From contig NZ_JAUSYY010000001.1 in the NCBI RefSeq assembly GCF_030817175.1, forward strand, positions 1,488,001 to 1,552,000: a DNA stretch of 64,000 nucleotides, given 5' to 3'. Source of the stretch: Agromyces ramosus (GTDB taxonomy: Bacteria; Actinomycetota; Actinomycetes; Actinomycetales; Microbacteriaceae). Each line of letters opens with the position of its first letter. The stretch's first letter is position 1. Of the stretch, positions 25,934-34,876 are shown piece by piece. The notes under the pieces are model-generated. The model ran no database searches. It worked only from the letters and a program-made list of their open reading frames with translations, and was not told the DNA's origin. The translations under genes and the position numbers were made by a program.

Positions 25934-26593
25934 ATGGTGATTCGACGACGTGCCGCCATCCTCGCTGCAGTCGCGGCGGCAGCCACCGCAGCCCTCCTGA
26001 GCGGCTGCACGCCCGACGCCGAGCCGGCTGAGAGCGACGGCGGCCGCACCGTCCAGCTCGGCGCACCGGGCGAGGAGGGTCGCGAGCTGTCGTCCGATGA
26101 GATCGCCGAGCTCGGCCAGCCGGGCTACACCGACGCCGACGTCGCGTTCGTGCACGGCATGATCATGCATCACGAGCAGGCCCTGGTCATGACGAGCCTC
26201 GTCGGGGAGCGCACCGCCCGCGACGACCTTCCCAGGCTCGCCGAGCGGCTCGACGTCTCCCAGAACGACGAGATCGCCCAGATGACCCAGTGGTTGGAGG
26301 CGCGTGGCGAGCCGCTGTCGGCGTCGGAAGCACACCACGACCACGGCCAGATGCCGGGGATCCTCACCGACGAACAACTCGCCGAGTTGACCGCGTCGAG
26401 CGGTGCGGCGTTCGACCGGCTCTTTCTCGAGTACATGATCTACCACCACGAGGGTGCGATCGCGATGGTCGACGAGCTGCTGAGCGGCGACGGCGGGCAG
26501 GAGTCGCAGCTGTTCCAGCTCGCGAGCCACATCGACGGCGACCAGCGGGTCGAGATCTCGCGCATGAAGCGGCTCCTGGCCGAACTGCCCTGA
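25934..26593 (+). CDS. DUF305 lipoprotein (ferritin-like His-rich)
   Basis: 219 residues, lipobox LLSGC (Cys25). Two DUF305 repeats carry metal-ligand-like motifs: FVHGMIMHHEQALVM and EYMIYHHEGAIAM, separated by an HDHGQMPG loop. DUF305 folds as a four-helix bundle and is often linked to copper or other metal handling, but specificity is unknown here. Acts outside the membrane. The start region shares a 134-bp gap with the LVIVD gene. Confidence 0.92.
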   Translation: MVIRRRAAILAAVAAAATAALLSGCTPDAEPAESDGGRTVQLGAPGEEGRELSSDEIAELGQPGYTDADVAFVHGMIMHHEQALVMTSLVGERTARDDLPRLAERLDVSQNDEIAQMTQWLEARGEPLSASEAHHDHGQMPGILTDEQLAELTASSGAAFDRLFLEYMIYHHEGAIAMVDELLSGDGGQESQLFQLASHIDGDQRVEISRMKRLLAELP

Positions 26594-26606
26594 CCCGCGA
26601 CGGGAC

Positions 26607-27446
26607 TCAGGCTCGACCGGTGAACCGCTCCATCGAGCGGTAGACGCCGAAGCCGTCGCCGACGAGCCGGTCGAACACCCGGGTCGGCAGCACGCCCCTG
26701 AGCGCACGCGAGAGCCCGACGCTCCACGGCAGCTCGAGCAGCGGCGCTCCCGCGAGCATCGCTCGCCACACCCGGTCGACGACGTAGTCGGGGTCGAGCA
26801 CCGGGGCGAGCGCCGGCCCCCGGGCTCCGGCGAACATCCCGGTCGAGATGTAGCTCGGCGTGACGGTGGTGACCTGCACGTTGCCGTGGTCGGCCTGCTC
26901 GAGTTCGAGGCGCAGCGAGTCGCTCCACGCGATGAGCGCCGCCTTCGACGCGGCGTAGACGGCCATGCGCGGGTTCGCGAGGCTGCCCGCGGCCGATGCG
27001 ATGTTGACGATGCGCGACGCTCGGTAGGCGTCGGCGATCATCCCGGGCAGGAACTCGCGGGTGATGTACATCGGCGCGAGCGCGTTCACCTGCATGGTGG
27101 GGCGCGTGTCCTCGCCGTTGTCGGTCTCCCAGAAGTAGCGGTTGCCGCGCACGATGCCCGCGTTGTTGATGAGCACGTCGGGATTGCCGACGTCTTTGCG
27201 CACGCGCTGCGCGGTCTTCGCGATCGCGCCGAGGTCGCCGACGTCGACCACGAACGACTGCACGCGGGTGCGCCCCCGGGAGACGGTGCCGAGTTCGTCG
27301 ACGGTGCGGGCGAGCGCTGCGGCATCCCGGTCCCAGAGGGTGACGGATGCCGCGTGCTCGGCGACGGCCCGTTCGGCGTACATACGGCCCATGCCACCGG
27401 CCGCCCCGGTGATGAGGACCCTCGCGCCGCGCACCGTTCTCGTCAT
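26607..27446 (-). CDS. Short-chain dehydrogenase/reductase
   Basis: 279 residues. NAD(P)-binding TGAAGGMGR, NNAG motif, catalytic Ser in NIASAAGS, and YAASKAA (Tyr and Lys). A hydrophobic C-terminal part, VGLSRALRGVLPTRVFDRLV, suggests the classical SDR group with a membrane-near tail, as in fatty-alcohol or steroid-like reductases. Substrate not predictable. ATG at 27446. It ends 13 bp from the convergent DUF305 gene. Confidence 0.9.
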   Translation of the reverse strand: MTRTVRGARVLITGAAGGMGRMYAERAVAEHAASVTLWDRDAAALARTVDELGTVSRGRTRVQSFVVDVGDLGAIAKTAQRVRKDVGNPDVLINNAGIVRGNRYFWETDNGEDTRPTMQVNALAPMYITREFLPGMIADAYRASRIVNIASAAGSLANPRMAVYAASKAALIAWSDSLRLELEQADHGNVQVTTVTPSYISTGMFAGARGPALAPVLDPDYVVDRVWRAMLAGAPLLELPWSVGLSRALRGVLPTRVFDRLVGDGFGVYRSMERFTGRA

Positions 27447-27524
27447 CGTTCCATCTTCGCGCACGTGAGGCGGCGGCTCGGCCGCCCCTGTCAAGGCAGC
27501 CGGCGCCCGTGCGAGTATGGGTCG

Positions 27525-27992
27525 ATGGCGACGCCCGACATCCGACTCGTGCCGAAATCCGAAGACGAGACCGCCCGGTGGCTGCCAGTGGCGATGGCGG
27601 CCTACGAGCAGGCCCGCCGCGAGGCCGGCGACACACCCGAGCAGGCCGCCGAGGGGCGCCGGATGTCGGAGCAGCAGTTCTTCCCCGGCGGGCGGCTCGT
27701 CGCCGGCCACTTCCTCTTCACCGTCGTCGTCGACGACGACGACGCGGGATGGCTCTGGATCGGCCCGTCGAACGATCCGTCCGCATGGTGGGTGTGGGAC
27801 ATCGAGGTGCACGAGGCGTTCCGGCGGCGGGGCATCGGGCGCGCGACGATGCTCCTCGCCGAAGACGTCGCGCGTTCACAGGGGGCTTCGGCGATCCGGC
27901 TCAACGTGTTCGCCTACAACCACGACGCCATCCGGCTCTACGACAGCCTCGGGTACGAGACGGCGTCGATGTACAAGCAGAAGCGCCTCTGA
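27525..27992 (+). CDS. GNAT-family N-acetyltransferase
   Basis: 155 residues. Motif A: DIEVHEAFRRRGIGRATML (RRRGIG), followed by IRLNVFAYNHDAIRLYDSLGYE with the catalytic-position Tyr. The N-terminal half has acidic DDDDAGW. Closest in layout to actinobacterial GNATs of unknown substrate. Monocistronic between the divergent SDR gene and the SsuB gene. Confidence 0.9.
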   Translation: MATPDIRLVPKSEDETARWLPVAMAAYEQARREAGDTPEQAAEGRRMSEQQFFPGGRLVAGHFLFTVVVDDDDAGWLWIGPSNDPSAWWVWDIEVHEAFRRRGIGRATMLLAEDVARSQGASAIRLNVFAYNHDAIRLYDSLGYETASMYKQKRL

Positions 27993-28108
27993 CGACGGTG
28001 GGCAACCGCTCTCCCAGTGTTACGCCGCGGGTCGCGGGCTGCTGACAGCGGCGGCGCTCGTCGGTAGCGTCGGGGCATCCACCCCCCTTCCGCCCGCGAG
28101 GAGCAGCC

Positions 28109-28993
28109 ATGACGGCGTCATCCGTGACCGGTCGCACGGCGACCGCACGCACGGGAGCCGGCGCGCCGGGCGTCCGCGACGCGGCCCCGCTCTCGTTCCG
28201 CGGCATCGCGCGCTCCTTCCCCGCGGCCGACGGCGATCAGCCGGTGCTTCGCGACATCGGGCTCGACGTGGCGGCGGGTGACATCGTCGCGATCCTCGGG
28301 CCGAGCGGATGCGGCAAGTCCACGCTGCTCCGCATCGCCGGCGGCCTCGACCGGCCGACGCGCGGCGACGTCACGATCGACGGCTCGCCGGTCGCCCCAT
28401 TCGATCCGCGTTCGGCCGTCGGCTTCCAGGAGCCCCGCCTGCTGCCATGGCGCTCGATCGCGGGCAACGTCGCCCTCGGGCTCCCGCGCGGCACGCCCCG
28501 AGCGGCCGGGCGCGAACTCGTGGCGCGGCTCCTCGATCTCGTCGGGCTGGCCGCGTTCGCCGGCCACCGGCCTCGTGAGGTGTCGGGTGGCATGGCGCAA
28601 CGCGCCTCGCTCGCCCGGGCGCTCGCCCGCAATCCCGGCGTGCTGCTGCTCGACGAGCCGTTCGGTGCGCTCGACGCGCTCACCCGGCTGAAGATGCAGG
28701 ACCTGCTCCTCGACGTGCACGCCGCCGCGCCCACCACGGTGCTGCTCGTCACGCACGATGTCGACGAGGCGCTGCAGCTCGCCGATCGCATCATCCTGCT
28801 CGGCCCCGAGGGCGAGGAGCCCGGCGCCGTCATCCGCCAGACCGTGGTCGTGCCGGGCCGGCGGCCTCGCGACCGCGGCTCGGCCGAGCTCGCCGAGCTT
28901 CGCGGCCGGCTGCTCGACGGGCTCGGCATCGACCGGCACGGCGCCGCGCGCGGCATCGCGAGCACCACGACCATCCCCCACTACCCGTACTGA
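28109..28993 (+). CDS. ABC transporter ATP-binding protein (SsuB/TauB type)
   Basis: 294 residues; GAGGAG precedes the ATG. Walker A GPSGCGKST, Q-loop in GFQEPRLLPWRSI, signature SGGMAQRASLARAL, Walker B LLLDEPFGALD and switch His in VTHDVDEAL. The VGFQEPRLLPW segment is typical of nitrate/sulfonate/taurine importers. First gene of ATPase, binding protein, permease. Confidence 0.9.
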   Translation: MTASSVTGRTATARTGAGAPGVRDAAPLSFRGIARSFPAADGDQPVLRDIGLDVAAGDIVAILGPSGCGKSTLLRIAGGLDRPTRGDVTIDGSPVAPFDPRSAVGFQEPRLLPWRSIAGNVALGLPRGTPRAAGRELVARLLDLVGLAAFAGHRPREVSGGMAQRASLARALARNPGVLLLDEPFGALDALTRLKMQDLLLDVHAAAPTTVLLVTHDVDEALQLADRIILLGPEGEEPGAVIRQTVVVPGRRPRDRGSAELAELRGRLLDGLGIDRHGAARGIASTTTIPHYPY

Positions 28994-29057
28994 CACCCAG
29001 ACCCGCACGCACCGCGGCCCGCACCGCCGCACGCGTTCCACCGAAGGAGTTCCCCCG

Positions 29058-30122
29058 ATGTCCCGCATTCGCACCCGTCCCCGCGCCAGCACCCGCACGT
29101 CCGTGCTTCGAACGGCGCTCGTCGCCGGCGCGGCCGCGTCCGCGCTGCTCCTGAGCGGTTGCGTCGCCGGTGAGGGCCAGGCCGCCGAGCCGGCGGAGAC
29201 GGATGCCGCGGCATCCGTCTCGCTCGAGGGCCAGACCCTGAACATCGACTTCGCCACCTACAACCCGTTGAGCCTCGTCATCAAGGACCAGGGCTGGCTC
29301 GAGGAGGCCGGCCTCACCGTCAACTGGGTGCAGTCGGCGGGCTCGAACAAGGCGAACGAGGCGCTGCGCGCCGGCGCGATCGACGTCGGCTCGACCGCCG
29401 GCTCGGCGGCCCTGCTCGCCCGCTCGAACGGCTCGCCCATCCAGGTGATCGACATCTACTCGCAGCCCGAGTGGGCGGCGCTCGTCGCACCCGACGGCTC
29501 GGCCATCACCTCGGTCGAGGACCTGAAGGGCAAGCAGGTCGCGGCGACGAAGGGCACCGACCCGTACTTCTTCCTGCTGCAGTCGCTCGAGGCCGAGGGG
29601 CTCGAGGCATCCGACATCACCCTGCAGAACCTGCAGCACGCCGACGGCTGGGCGGCCCTGCAGAACGGCTCGGTCGACGCCTGGGCCGGGCTCGACCCGA
29701 TCATGGCCGGCGCCGAGGAGCAGGGCGCCACGCTCTTCTACCGCAACGTCGACTTCAACAGCTACGGGTTCCTGAACGCGACCGAGTCGTTCCTGACGGA
29801 GAAGCCCGAAGTCGCCCAAGCCGTCGTCGACGCCTACGAGTCGGCGCGGGCCTGGGCGATCGCGAACACGGAGGAGACCGCCGAGATCCTCGCCGAGGTC
29901 GCCGGCCTCGACCTCGCGGTGGCCACCAAGGTCATCACCGAGCGTTCGAACCTCGACGTGGACCCGGTGCCCGGCGACGCGCAGGTCGAGGTGCTCGAGA
30001 AGATCGGCCCGATCTTCGTCGAGCTCGGCGACGTCGCCACGCAGCAGCAGGTCGACCAGGCGCTCGACACCCTCATCAACGACGAGTTCGTGACGCAGGC
30101 CGACGCCGCGCGCTTCGAGTGA
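29058..30122 (+). CDS. Substrate-binding lipoprotein, SsuA/NitT/TauA type
   Basis: 354 residues; GAAGGAG lies before the ATG at 29058. Lipobox LLLSGC (Cys35). The mature fold is the type-II binding protein for aliphatic sulfonates and relatives: LNIDFATYNPLSLVIKDQGW, QSAGSNKANEALRAGAIDVG, GSAALLARSNGSPIQVI and DLKGKQVAATKGTDPYFFLL. It delivers an organosulfonate-like ligand to the permease, though pyrimidine, nitrate or thiamine-precursor binders share this fold. A 26-bp perfect DNA palindrome lies in its linker. Confidence 0.88.
   Translation: MSRIRTRPRASTRTSVLRTALVAGAAASALLLSGCVAGEGQAAEPAETDAAASVSLEGQTLNIDFATYNPLSLVIKDQGWLEEAGLTVNWVQSAGSNKANEALRAGAIDVGSTAGSAALLARSNGSPIQVIDIYSQPEWAALVAPDGSAITSVEDLKGKQVAATKGTDPYFFLLQSLEAEGLEASDITLQNLQHADGWAALQNGSVDAWAGLDPIMAGAEEQGATLFYRNVDFNSYGFLNATESFLTEKPEVAQAVVDAYESARAWAIANTEETAEILAEVAGLDLAVATKVITERSNLDVDPVPGDAQVEVLEKIGPIFVELGDVATQQQVDQALDTLINDEFVTQADAARFE
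29196..29221. repeat. 26-bp perfect palindrome made of two inverted GGCATCCG octamers
   Basis: Left arm GAGACGGATGCCG (29196-29208) is followed at once by its exact reverse complement (29209-29221). It codes the linker after the lipobox of the binding protein, where sequence is free to vary. A shorter relative (18 bp) is at 57484-57501, and a hairpin form is at 35765-35789. Confidence 0.85.
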
Positions 30123-30126
30123 ATCG

Positions 30127-31080
30127 ATGACCGCGTCAGATTCCGACAGCGCGACCATGCACGTGGTGGGTTCGTGGCGCGACGCGTCCCACGGCGAGCG
30201 CGGCTCCACTCGAGCGGCACGTGTCGGCGGGGCATCCGTGCCGCTCACGCGCCGCCGCTGGTTCATCATCGTCGGCGGCGCGATCATTCCCGTCGCGCTG
30301 CTCAGCGTGTGGCAGTTCGTCTCGACGAGCGGACTCGTGCCCCTGTCGCAGCTGCCGTCGCCCGAGATGGTGTGGCTCGCTGCGGTCGACCTCGCGCAGC
30401 GCGGGCTGCTCGGCCAGTACGTCGCGATCTCGACGCAGCGCGTGCTGCTCGGTTTCGCCATCGGCGCGGCGTTCGGGCTGCTGCTCGGCGCGATCGTGGG
30501 CCTGAGCCGGCTGGGAGACATCCTGCTCGCACCGACGCTCGGCGCGATCCGCGCGGTGCCGTCGCTCGCGTGGATCCCGCTGCTGATCCTCTGGATGGGC
30601 ATCGGCGAGGACTCGAAGGTCACGCTCATCGCCATCGGCGCGTTCTTCCCCGTCTACACGATCGTCGCGGCGGCGCTGCGGCACGTCGACCGGCACCTCC
30701 TCGAGGCCGGCCGCGCGTTCGGCCTGCGCGGCGTGCCGCTGTTCACCACGGTGCAGTTGCCGGCGGTCGTGCCCTCGGTGCTCTCAGCGCTGCGACTCGC
30801 CCTCGCGCAGTCGTGGCTGTTCCTCGTCGCGGCCGAGCTCATCGCGTCGTCGATGGGCCTCGGCTTCCTCCTGCTCGACTCGGGGCAGAACGGGCGCATC
30901 GACCGCATCATCCTCGCGATCATCCTGCTGGCACTGCTCGGCAAGCTCACCGACTCGATCGTGGGGCTGTTCGAGCGCTGGGCGGTGCGCCGCTGGGCGG
31001 TGAGCGCCGTCAGTCCGCGAGCGGTACCACCTCGACACGGTCGCCGGGGCCGGCGAGCACGAGCACCCGCTTGCCCGTGA
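30127..31080 (+). CDS. ABC transporter permease (SsuC/TauC type)
   Basis: 317 residues; ATG 4 bp after the binding-protein stop. BPD_transp_1 fold with about six spans; the coupling loop EAGRAFGLRGVPLFTTVQLPAVVPSVLSALRLAL is in the expected place, with VPSLAWIPLLILWMGIGE upstream. The last 25 or so residues (after AVRRWAV) are Arg/Pro-rich and unlike the family. They come from a 71-bp tail overlap with the convergent DUF5671 gene, so the natural stop may have been lost. Confidence 0.88.
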   Translation: MTASDSDSATMHVVGSWRDASHGERGSTRAARVGGASVPLTRRRWFIIVGGAIIPVALLSVWQFVSTSGLVPLSQLPSPEMVWLAAVDLAQRGLLGQYVAISTQRVLLGFAIGAAFGLLLGAIVGLSRLGDILLAPTLGAIRAVPSLAWIPLLILWMGIGEDSKVTLIAIGAFFPVYTIVAAALRHVDRHLLEAGRAFGLRGVPLFTTVQLPAVVPSVLSALRLALAQSWLFLVAAELIASSMGLGFLLLDSGQNGRIDRIILAIILLALLGKLTDSIVGLFERWAVRRWAVSAVSPRAVPPRHGRRGRRARAPACP

Positions 31081-32662
31081 CGCCATCGAGCGCGCGGGCG
31101 AGCGCCGCGGCATCCGGAACCCCCGCGGGCTCATCGCCGGGGCGGCGCCAGACGGTGACCGATGCGCCCGTCGCGGCCCGGATCGCCCGCTCGAACGCGG
31201 ATGCGTCGCCGGCCGCCACGAGGATGACCCGGCCGATGCGATGCGCCGGGGCGAGACCCTCGGCGACGATCACCGAGCGATCGCGCCGCCAGACCGCGAA
31301 GTGGTAGCCGAACACCAGCCCGGTCGCGACCAGGAGGCCGAGCGGCACGCGGATGCGCTCGACCAGGCTCGCGATCGTCGTGGCGTCGAGTGCGAACTCG
31401 AACAGCTGGGGAGCGACCGTGAGCAGCGTGATGAGCCCCACGATCGCGCTCGCCCCGAACACGACGACGAGGTACACCCGACGGGCCGGCTGGCCGAGCT
31501 CGGTCGACGGGACTCGGCGAGTGGGCTGCCAGCTCAACCACCAGACGGGCCCGCCGACGACGACGGCACTGATGCCGCCGAGGAGGAGGGACCGGTCGTC
31601 GGATGCCGCGATGGGACTGGCGAGCGCGGCGAGCGTCGAGTTCACGATGATGCCGATGCCGGATGCGACGCCGACGAGGCCGACTCCCGACATCACGAGC
31701 GTGCCCGCTCGGCGCGTGGCGTCGGAGCGCCCGGCGGCGATGCGGCGGTGATACGACCAGACGAGCGCGCCCATGCACGCCGACGCGACCGCCGTTGCCA
31801 GCGGAGTGAGGATCGCGCCCGTCGGCTCGCTCGGGTCGAACGCCAGCCGCAGCACCACCCAGAGCGTCGTGCCGAGCCCGACGAGCAGCAGGAGGCCCCC
31901 GCCCATGACGCCGACGACGACGAGCGCCACGGCGGCCAACCTGGTGTCGATTCGCCGTGCACCCTCGCGGTACCAGTGCCACCACCAGATCGCCAGGCCC
32001 GCCGCGACCCAGACGAGCGCCTCGAGCGTGTCCTGCCACCACGGATCCCCGGCGAACGACCGGTCGGATGCCTCGCGCATCGCCGCATCGAAGAGCGCAC
32101 CGAGCGCATTCACGGCGCCGCCGACGCCGATCACCAGGCCGTAGACGGAGGCGAGCACCGCTGGCACGGTGGCCAGCCTCGTCGGATGCTTGACCGAGTG
32201 CGACCACATCGCCCGATGCCAGACCCAGACGAGGGCCCACACCACGCCGATGGAGAAGTCATCGGGCAGCCACCGTTCGTCCACGAGCGCCGTCGCCGTG
32301 CCCACGAGCGCCGACGTCGCCACGATGAGCGACACGGTGTACATGGCCGCCACGTAGAGGCCCCACGCCAGCGAAGTCCGCTCGGACTCCTCGGCGAGCC
32401 GCCGCCACACCACCCACCAGAGCAGCGCCGCGAGCGTGCCGCCGATCAGCGCGAATGCGAGCGAGAGCGCGAGTCCGGCATTGTCGTCGACCGCGAGCGG
32501 GTCGCCGGCCGGGAGGAGCCGTCGGAGGAGGCCGGAGAGGCCGATGGCGGCGATCATGACGAGTGCGAACAGGAGGGTGTAGACGATGAGACGGCGTACC
32601 GTGCCCTGCGCCGACCCTGCCGACGGAGCGGCCGAAGCTGTGGGGACTCCGGTGGTGGTCAT
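31010..32662 (-). CDS. DUF5671-type polytopic membrane protein
   Basis: 550 residues from the ATG at 32662, which overlaps the previous stop (TGATG). About twelve to fourteen spans arranged as repeated four-helix modules with WWxxW turns (LLWWVVWRRLAEES, IWWWHWYREGARR, VWWLSWQPTRR, YHFAVWRRDRS). The soluble C-terminus (AFERAIRAATGASVTVWRRP) looks like a small alpha/beta domain. DUF5671 has no known function. It is co-transcribed with the small anchored protein before it. Confidence 0.72.
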   Translation of the reverse strand: MTTTGVPTASAAPSAGSAQGTVRRLIVYTLLFALVMIAAIGLSGLLRRLLPAGDPLAVDDNAGLALSLAFALIGGTLAALLWWVVWRRLAEESERTSLAWGLYVAAMYTVSLIVATSALVGTATALVDERWLPDDFSIGVVWALVWVWHRAMWSHSVKHPTRLATVPAVLASVYGLVIGVGGAVNALGALFDAAMREASDRSFAGDPWWQDTLEALVWVAAGLAIWWWHWYREGARRIDTRLAAVALVVVGVMGGGLLLLVGLGTTLWVVLRLAFDPSEPTGAILTPLATAVASACMGALVWSYHRRIAAGRSDATRRAGTLVMSGVGLVGVASGIGIIVNSTLAALASPIAASDDRSLLLGGISAVVVGGPVWWLSWQPTRRVPSTELGQPARRVYLVVVFGASAIVGLITLLTVAPQLFEFALDATTIASLVERIRVPLGLLVATGLVFGYHFAVWRRDRSVIVAEGLAPAHRIGRVILVAAGDASAFERAIRAATGASVTVWRRPGDEPAGVPDAAALARALDGVTGKRVLVLAGPGDRVEVVPLAD

Positions 32663-33123
32663 CACTTCTCCAATCCACCGGTGCAGACCGCGAGTTGCCA
32701 CGGGGTCATCTCGATCAGCCACCGGTCGCCGGCCTTGACGAGGTCGAAGTCGGCCTCCTCCTCGTATTGCGACGATCCGAACATCCCGCCGTCGTACGAC
32801 GTGGAGATGAGCACCCGCACGTGGGCGGTGTCGTCCCGTTCGGTGGTGGAGACATGGGTGATGCGCATCCCATCGGTGGTGGCCAGTCCCATGCGGCGGC
32901 AGGGGTCGCCGAGCTCGGGCGTCAGGTAGCCGATCGCGGCTTGCTCATCCCCCTCGAGCACCGCGGCCGAGTACCGCTGCACGACGCCCTCGGGTGAGGC
33001 CTCGTCGAGTGGCACCGCCTCACCGCGGGTGAACACCACGATGAGCGCCACGATCACGAGGACGCCGATGACCCCGAGTATGACGATGAGTGTGCGGTCG
33101 GGCTTCGTCGCCGGTGCATCCAT
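32662..33123 (-). CDS. Membrane-anchored protein of unknown function
   Basis: 153 residues. One N-terminal span (LIVILGVIGVLVIVALIVVF) and an outer domain of about 115 residues resembling the SnoaL/NTF2-like or DUF4878-type cystatin fold: ASPEGVVQRYSAAVLEGDEQAAIGYLTPEL, then a beta-rich C-terminus with RWLIEMTPWQLAVCTG. Two cysteines may bond. Function unknown. Forms an operon with the DUF5671 gene. Confidence 0.75.
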   Translation of the reverse strand: MDAPATKPDRTLIVILGVIGVLVIVALIVVFTRGEAVPLDEASPEGVVQRYSAAVLEGDEQAAIGYLTPELGDPCRRMGLATTDGMRITHVSTTERDDTAHVRVLISTSYDGGMFGSSQYEEEADFDLVKAGDRWLIEMTPWQLAVCTGGLEK

Positions 33124-33164
33124 GTGGACATCATGGCGCACCGAGGCACCCATGGAAGATATCG

Positions 33165-34466
33165 TCAAATAGTTTCGCCGAGGGGGCGTGCGGCCGCTCC
33201 GGCTTGGGCTCGAGCAGCGATGGCCCGGCGCTGGAGCAGCGCACGCTCGCTCGCATTGGCGGTCATCGCCGCCGCCCGGTCGAACTCGGCCGCCGCGTCG
33301 TCGCCACGACCCAGGCGCTCGTAGAGGTCCCCGCGCACGCTCGGCACGAGGTGATAGCCGCGCAACGAGGGCAGTTGCTCGAGCTGGTCGAGCAGGGCGA
33401 GCCCGGCCTCGGGTCCCTGTGCGCGACCGAGCGCGACGGCCCGATTGAGCTCGACGACGGGTGAGCCGGTGAGGCGTCCGAGCTGCTCGTAGAGCAGCGC
33501 GACGCGGTTCCAGTCGGTGTCGTCGACGGATGCCGCGCGCGCATGTTCGGCGGCGATCGCCGCCTGCAGTGCGTACTGCCCGGGCTCGGCGTCCTGCGCC
33601 GCCGCGAGCTCGTGGGCACGGGCGAGGGCCGCGAGGCCGCGGCGGATGCGCGCGGCATCCCACCGGCTTCGATCCTGCGCGTCGAGCAGGATCGGCTCGC
33701 CATCGGATCCGGCGCGGGCGCGCAACCGAGACGATTGCAACTCCATGAGCGCCGACAGCCCGTGCACCTCGGGGTCGGCCGGCACGAGCGCCGTGAGGAT
33801 GCGACCGAGCCGCACCGCCTCCTCGCAGAGGGCGGGGCGCATCCAGTGCTCGCCCTCGGTCGCCGCGTAGCCCTCGTTGAAGAGCAGGTAGACGACACCG
33901 AGCACGGTGCTGAGCCGCTCGGCGCGCTCGGGCGCACTCGGCTCCTCGATCGCGGCGCCCGCCTCGGCGAGGGTGCGCTTCGCACGGGAGATGCGCTGCG
34001 CGATCGTCGCCTCGGGTGCGAGGTAGGCGCGAGCGATCTCTCGCGCCGAGAGCCCCGCGACGAGCTTCAGGGTGAGCGTCGTCTGCATCTCGGAGGTGAG
34101 CGCCGGGTGACAGCAGATGAACATGAGCCGCAGCACGTCGTCCTCGACGTGGTCGATGCCGGCGCCGGGGTCGTCGTCGACGGTCTCAGCGAGGTCGCGA
34201 GCCAACGCCGCCGCGGCCTGGTCGTGCCTGGCCCGGGAACGGAACGTGTCGATGGCCCGCCGCTTCGCCGTCGTCATGAGCCACGCGGCGGGATTGTCGG
34301 GGATGCCGGTGGCCGGCCATTGGGCGAGGGCCGCGACGATCGCGTCCTGGGCGACGTCCTCGGCGAGCGCGACATCCCGCACGATGCGCACGAGAGCGGC
34401 GATGAGTCGCGTCGACTCCAGTCGCCAGACCGCCTCGATCGCGGCACGTGCGGCCTCATCTCCCAC
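33165..34466 (-). CDS. RNA polymerase sigma factor with DUF6596 extension
   Basis: 433 residues, GTG start. Sigma region 2 (VAQDAIVAALAQWPATGIPDNPAAWLMTTAKRRAIDTFR) and region 4 (LTLKLVAGLSAREIARAYLAPEATIAQRISRAKRTL) make the first 180 residues. The rest is the DUF6596 helical extension that ends in TPR-like pairs (VVELNRAVALGRAQGPEAGLALLDQLEQL). It belongs to the SigJ-like/ECF group that is encoded next to a YCII protein. The YCII gene is 50 bp upstream. The second such pair is at 49.5-51.1 kb. Confidence 0.92.
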   Translation of the reverse strand: MGDEAARAAIEAVWRLESTRLIAALVRIVRDVALAEDVAQDAIVAALAQWPATGIPDNPAAWLMTTAKRRAIDTFRSRARHDQAAAALARDLAETVDDDPGAGIDHVEDDVLRLMFICCHPALTSEMQTTLTLKLVAGLSAREIARAYLAPEATIAQRISRAKRTLAEAGAAIEEPSAPERAERLSTVLGVVYLLFNEGYAATEGEHWMRPALCEEAVRLGRILTALVPADPEVHGLSALMELQSSRLRARAGSDGEPILLDAQDRSRWDAARIRRGLAALARAHELAAAQDAEPGQYALQAAIAAEHARAASVDDTDWNRVALLYEQLGRLTGSPVVELNRAVALGRAQGPEAGLALLDQLEQLPSLRGYHLVPSVRGDLYERLGRGDDAAAEFDRAAAMTANASERALLQRRAIAARAQAGAAARPLGETI

Positions 34467-34516
34467 GGGAGCGATGAGACCACACGTGGCGCGATGGCCG
34501 CAAGGCGATCAGCCGA

Positions 34517-34876
34517 TCACGACCCCGCGATCTGGCGGATCTCGCAGCTGCCCTCCCAGCCGGGCCAGTTGTCGAGGTGGATCTGCATGAGGCGGCGACC
34601 GAGTTCCACGGCCTCCTCGCGCGAGCGCACGTCGATCACGGCGTAGCCGCCGACGAGTTCCCGGGCTTCGGCGAACGGCCCGTCGACCGCCTTGATGCGC
34701 CCGTTCGCGAGCGACACGATCGCGCCGGCGGAGCTCGGCATCAGTCCGCCGAGCTCGACGAGCGTGCCGTTCACGCGGCCCTCCTGCGCGAACGCGCCCA
34801 TCGCCTCGTAGACGCCGGGCGGGGTCTCGCTCGAGAGGGCGGTCTCATCCATCTTGATCATCGTCATGAATCGCAC
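34517..34876 (-). CDS. YCII-related (DGPF) protein
   Basis: 119 residues from GTG at 34876, with AAGGAG 8 bp upstream; the ATG at 34867 is an alternative. YCII fold: MTMIKMDETA, GTLVELGGLMPSSAGAIV, the DGPFAEARELVGGYAVIDV signature, and EAVELGRRLMQIH. These proteins form ferredoxin-like dimers and are encoded beside DUF6596 sigma factors. They may sense or make the signal for them. Confidence 0.9.
   Translation of the reverse strand: MRFMTMIKMDETALSSETPPGVYEAMGAFAQEGRVNGTLVELGGLMPSSAGAIVSLANGRIKAVDGPFAEARELVGGYAVIDVRSREEAVELGRRLMQIHLDNWPGWEGSCEIRQIAGS

Noticed and set aside
31010..33123. Part of the SsuBAC operon
   Set aside because: Opposite strand, unrelated membrane protein families, and it converges with the permease gene.
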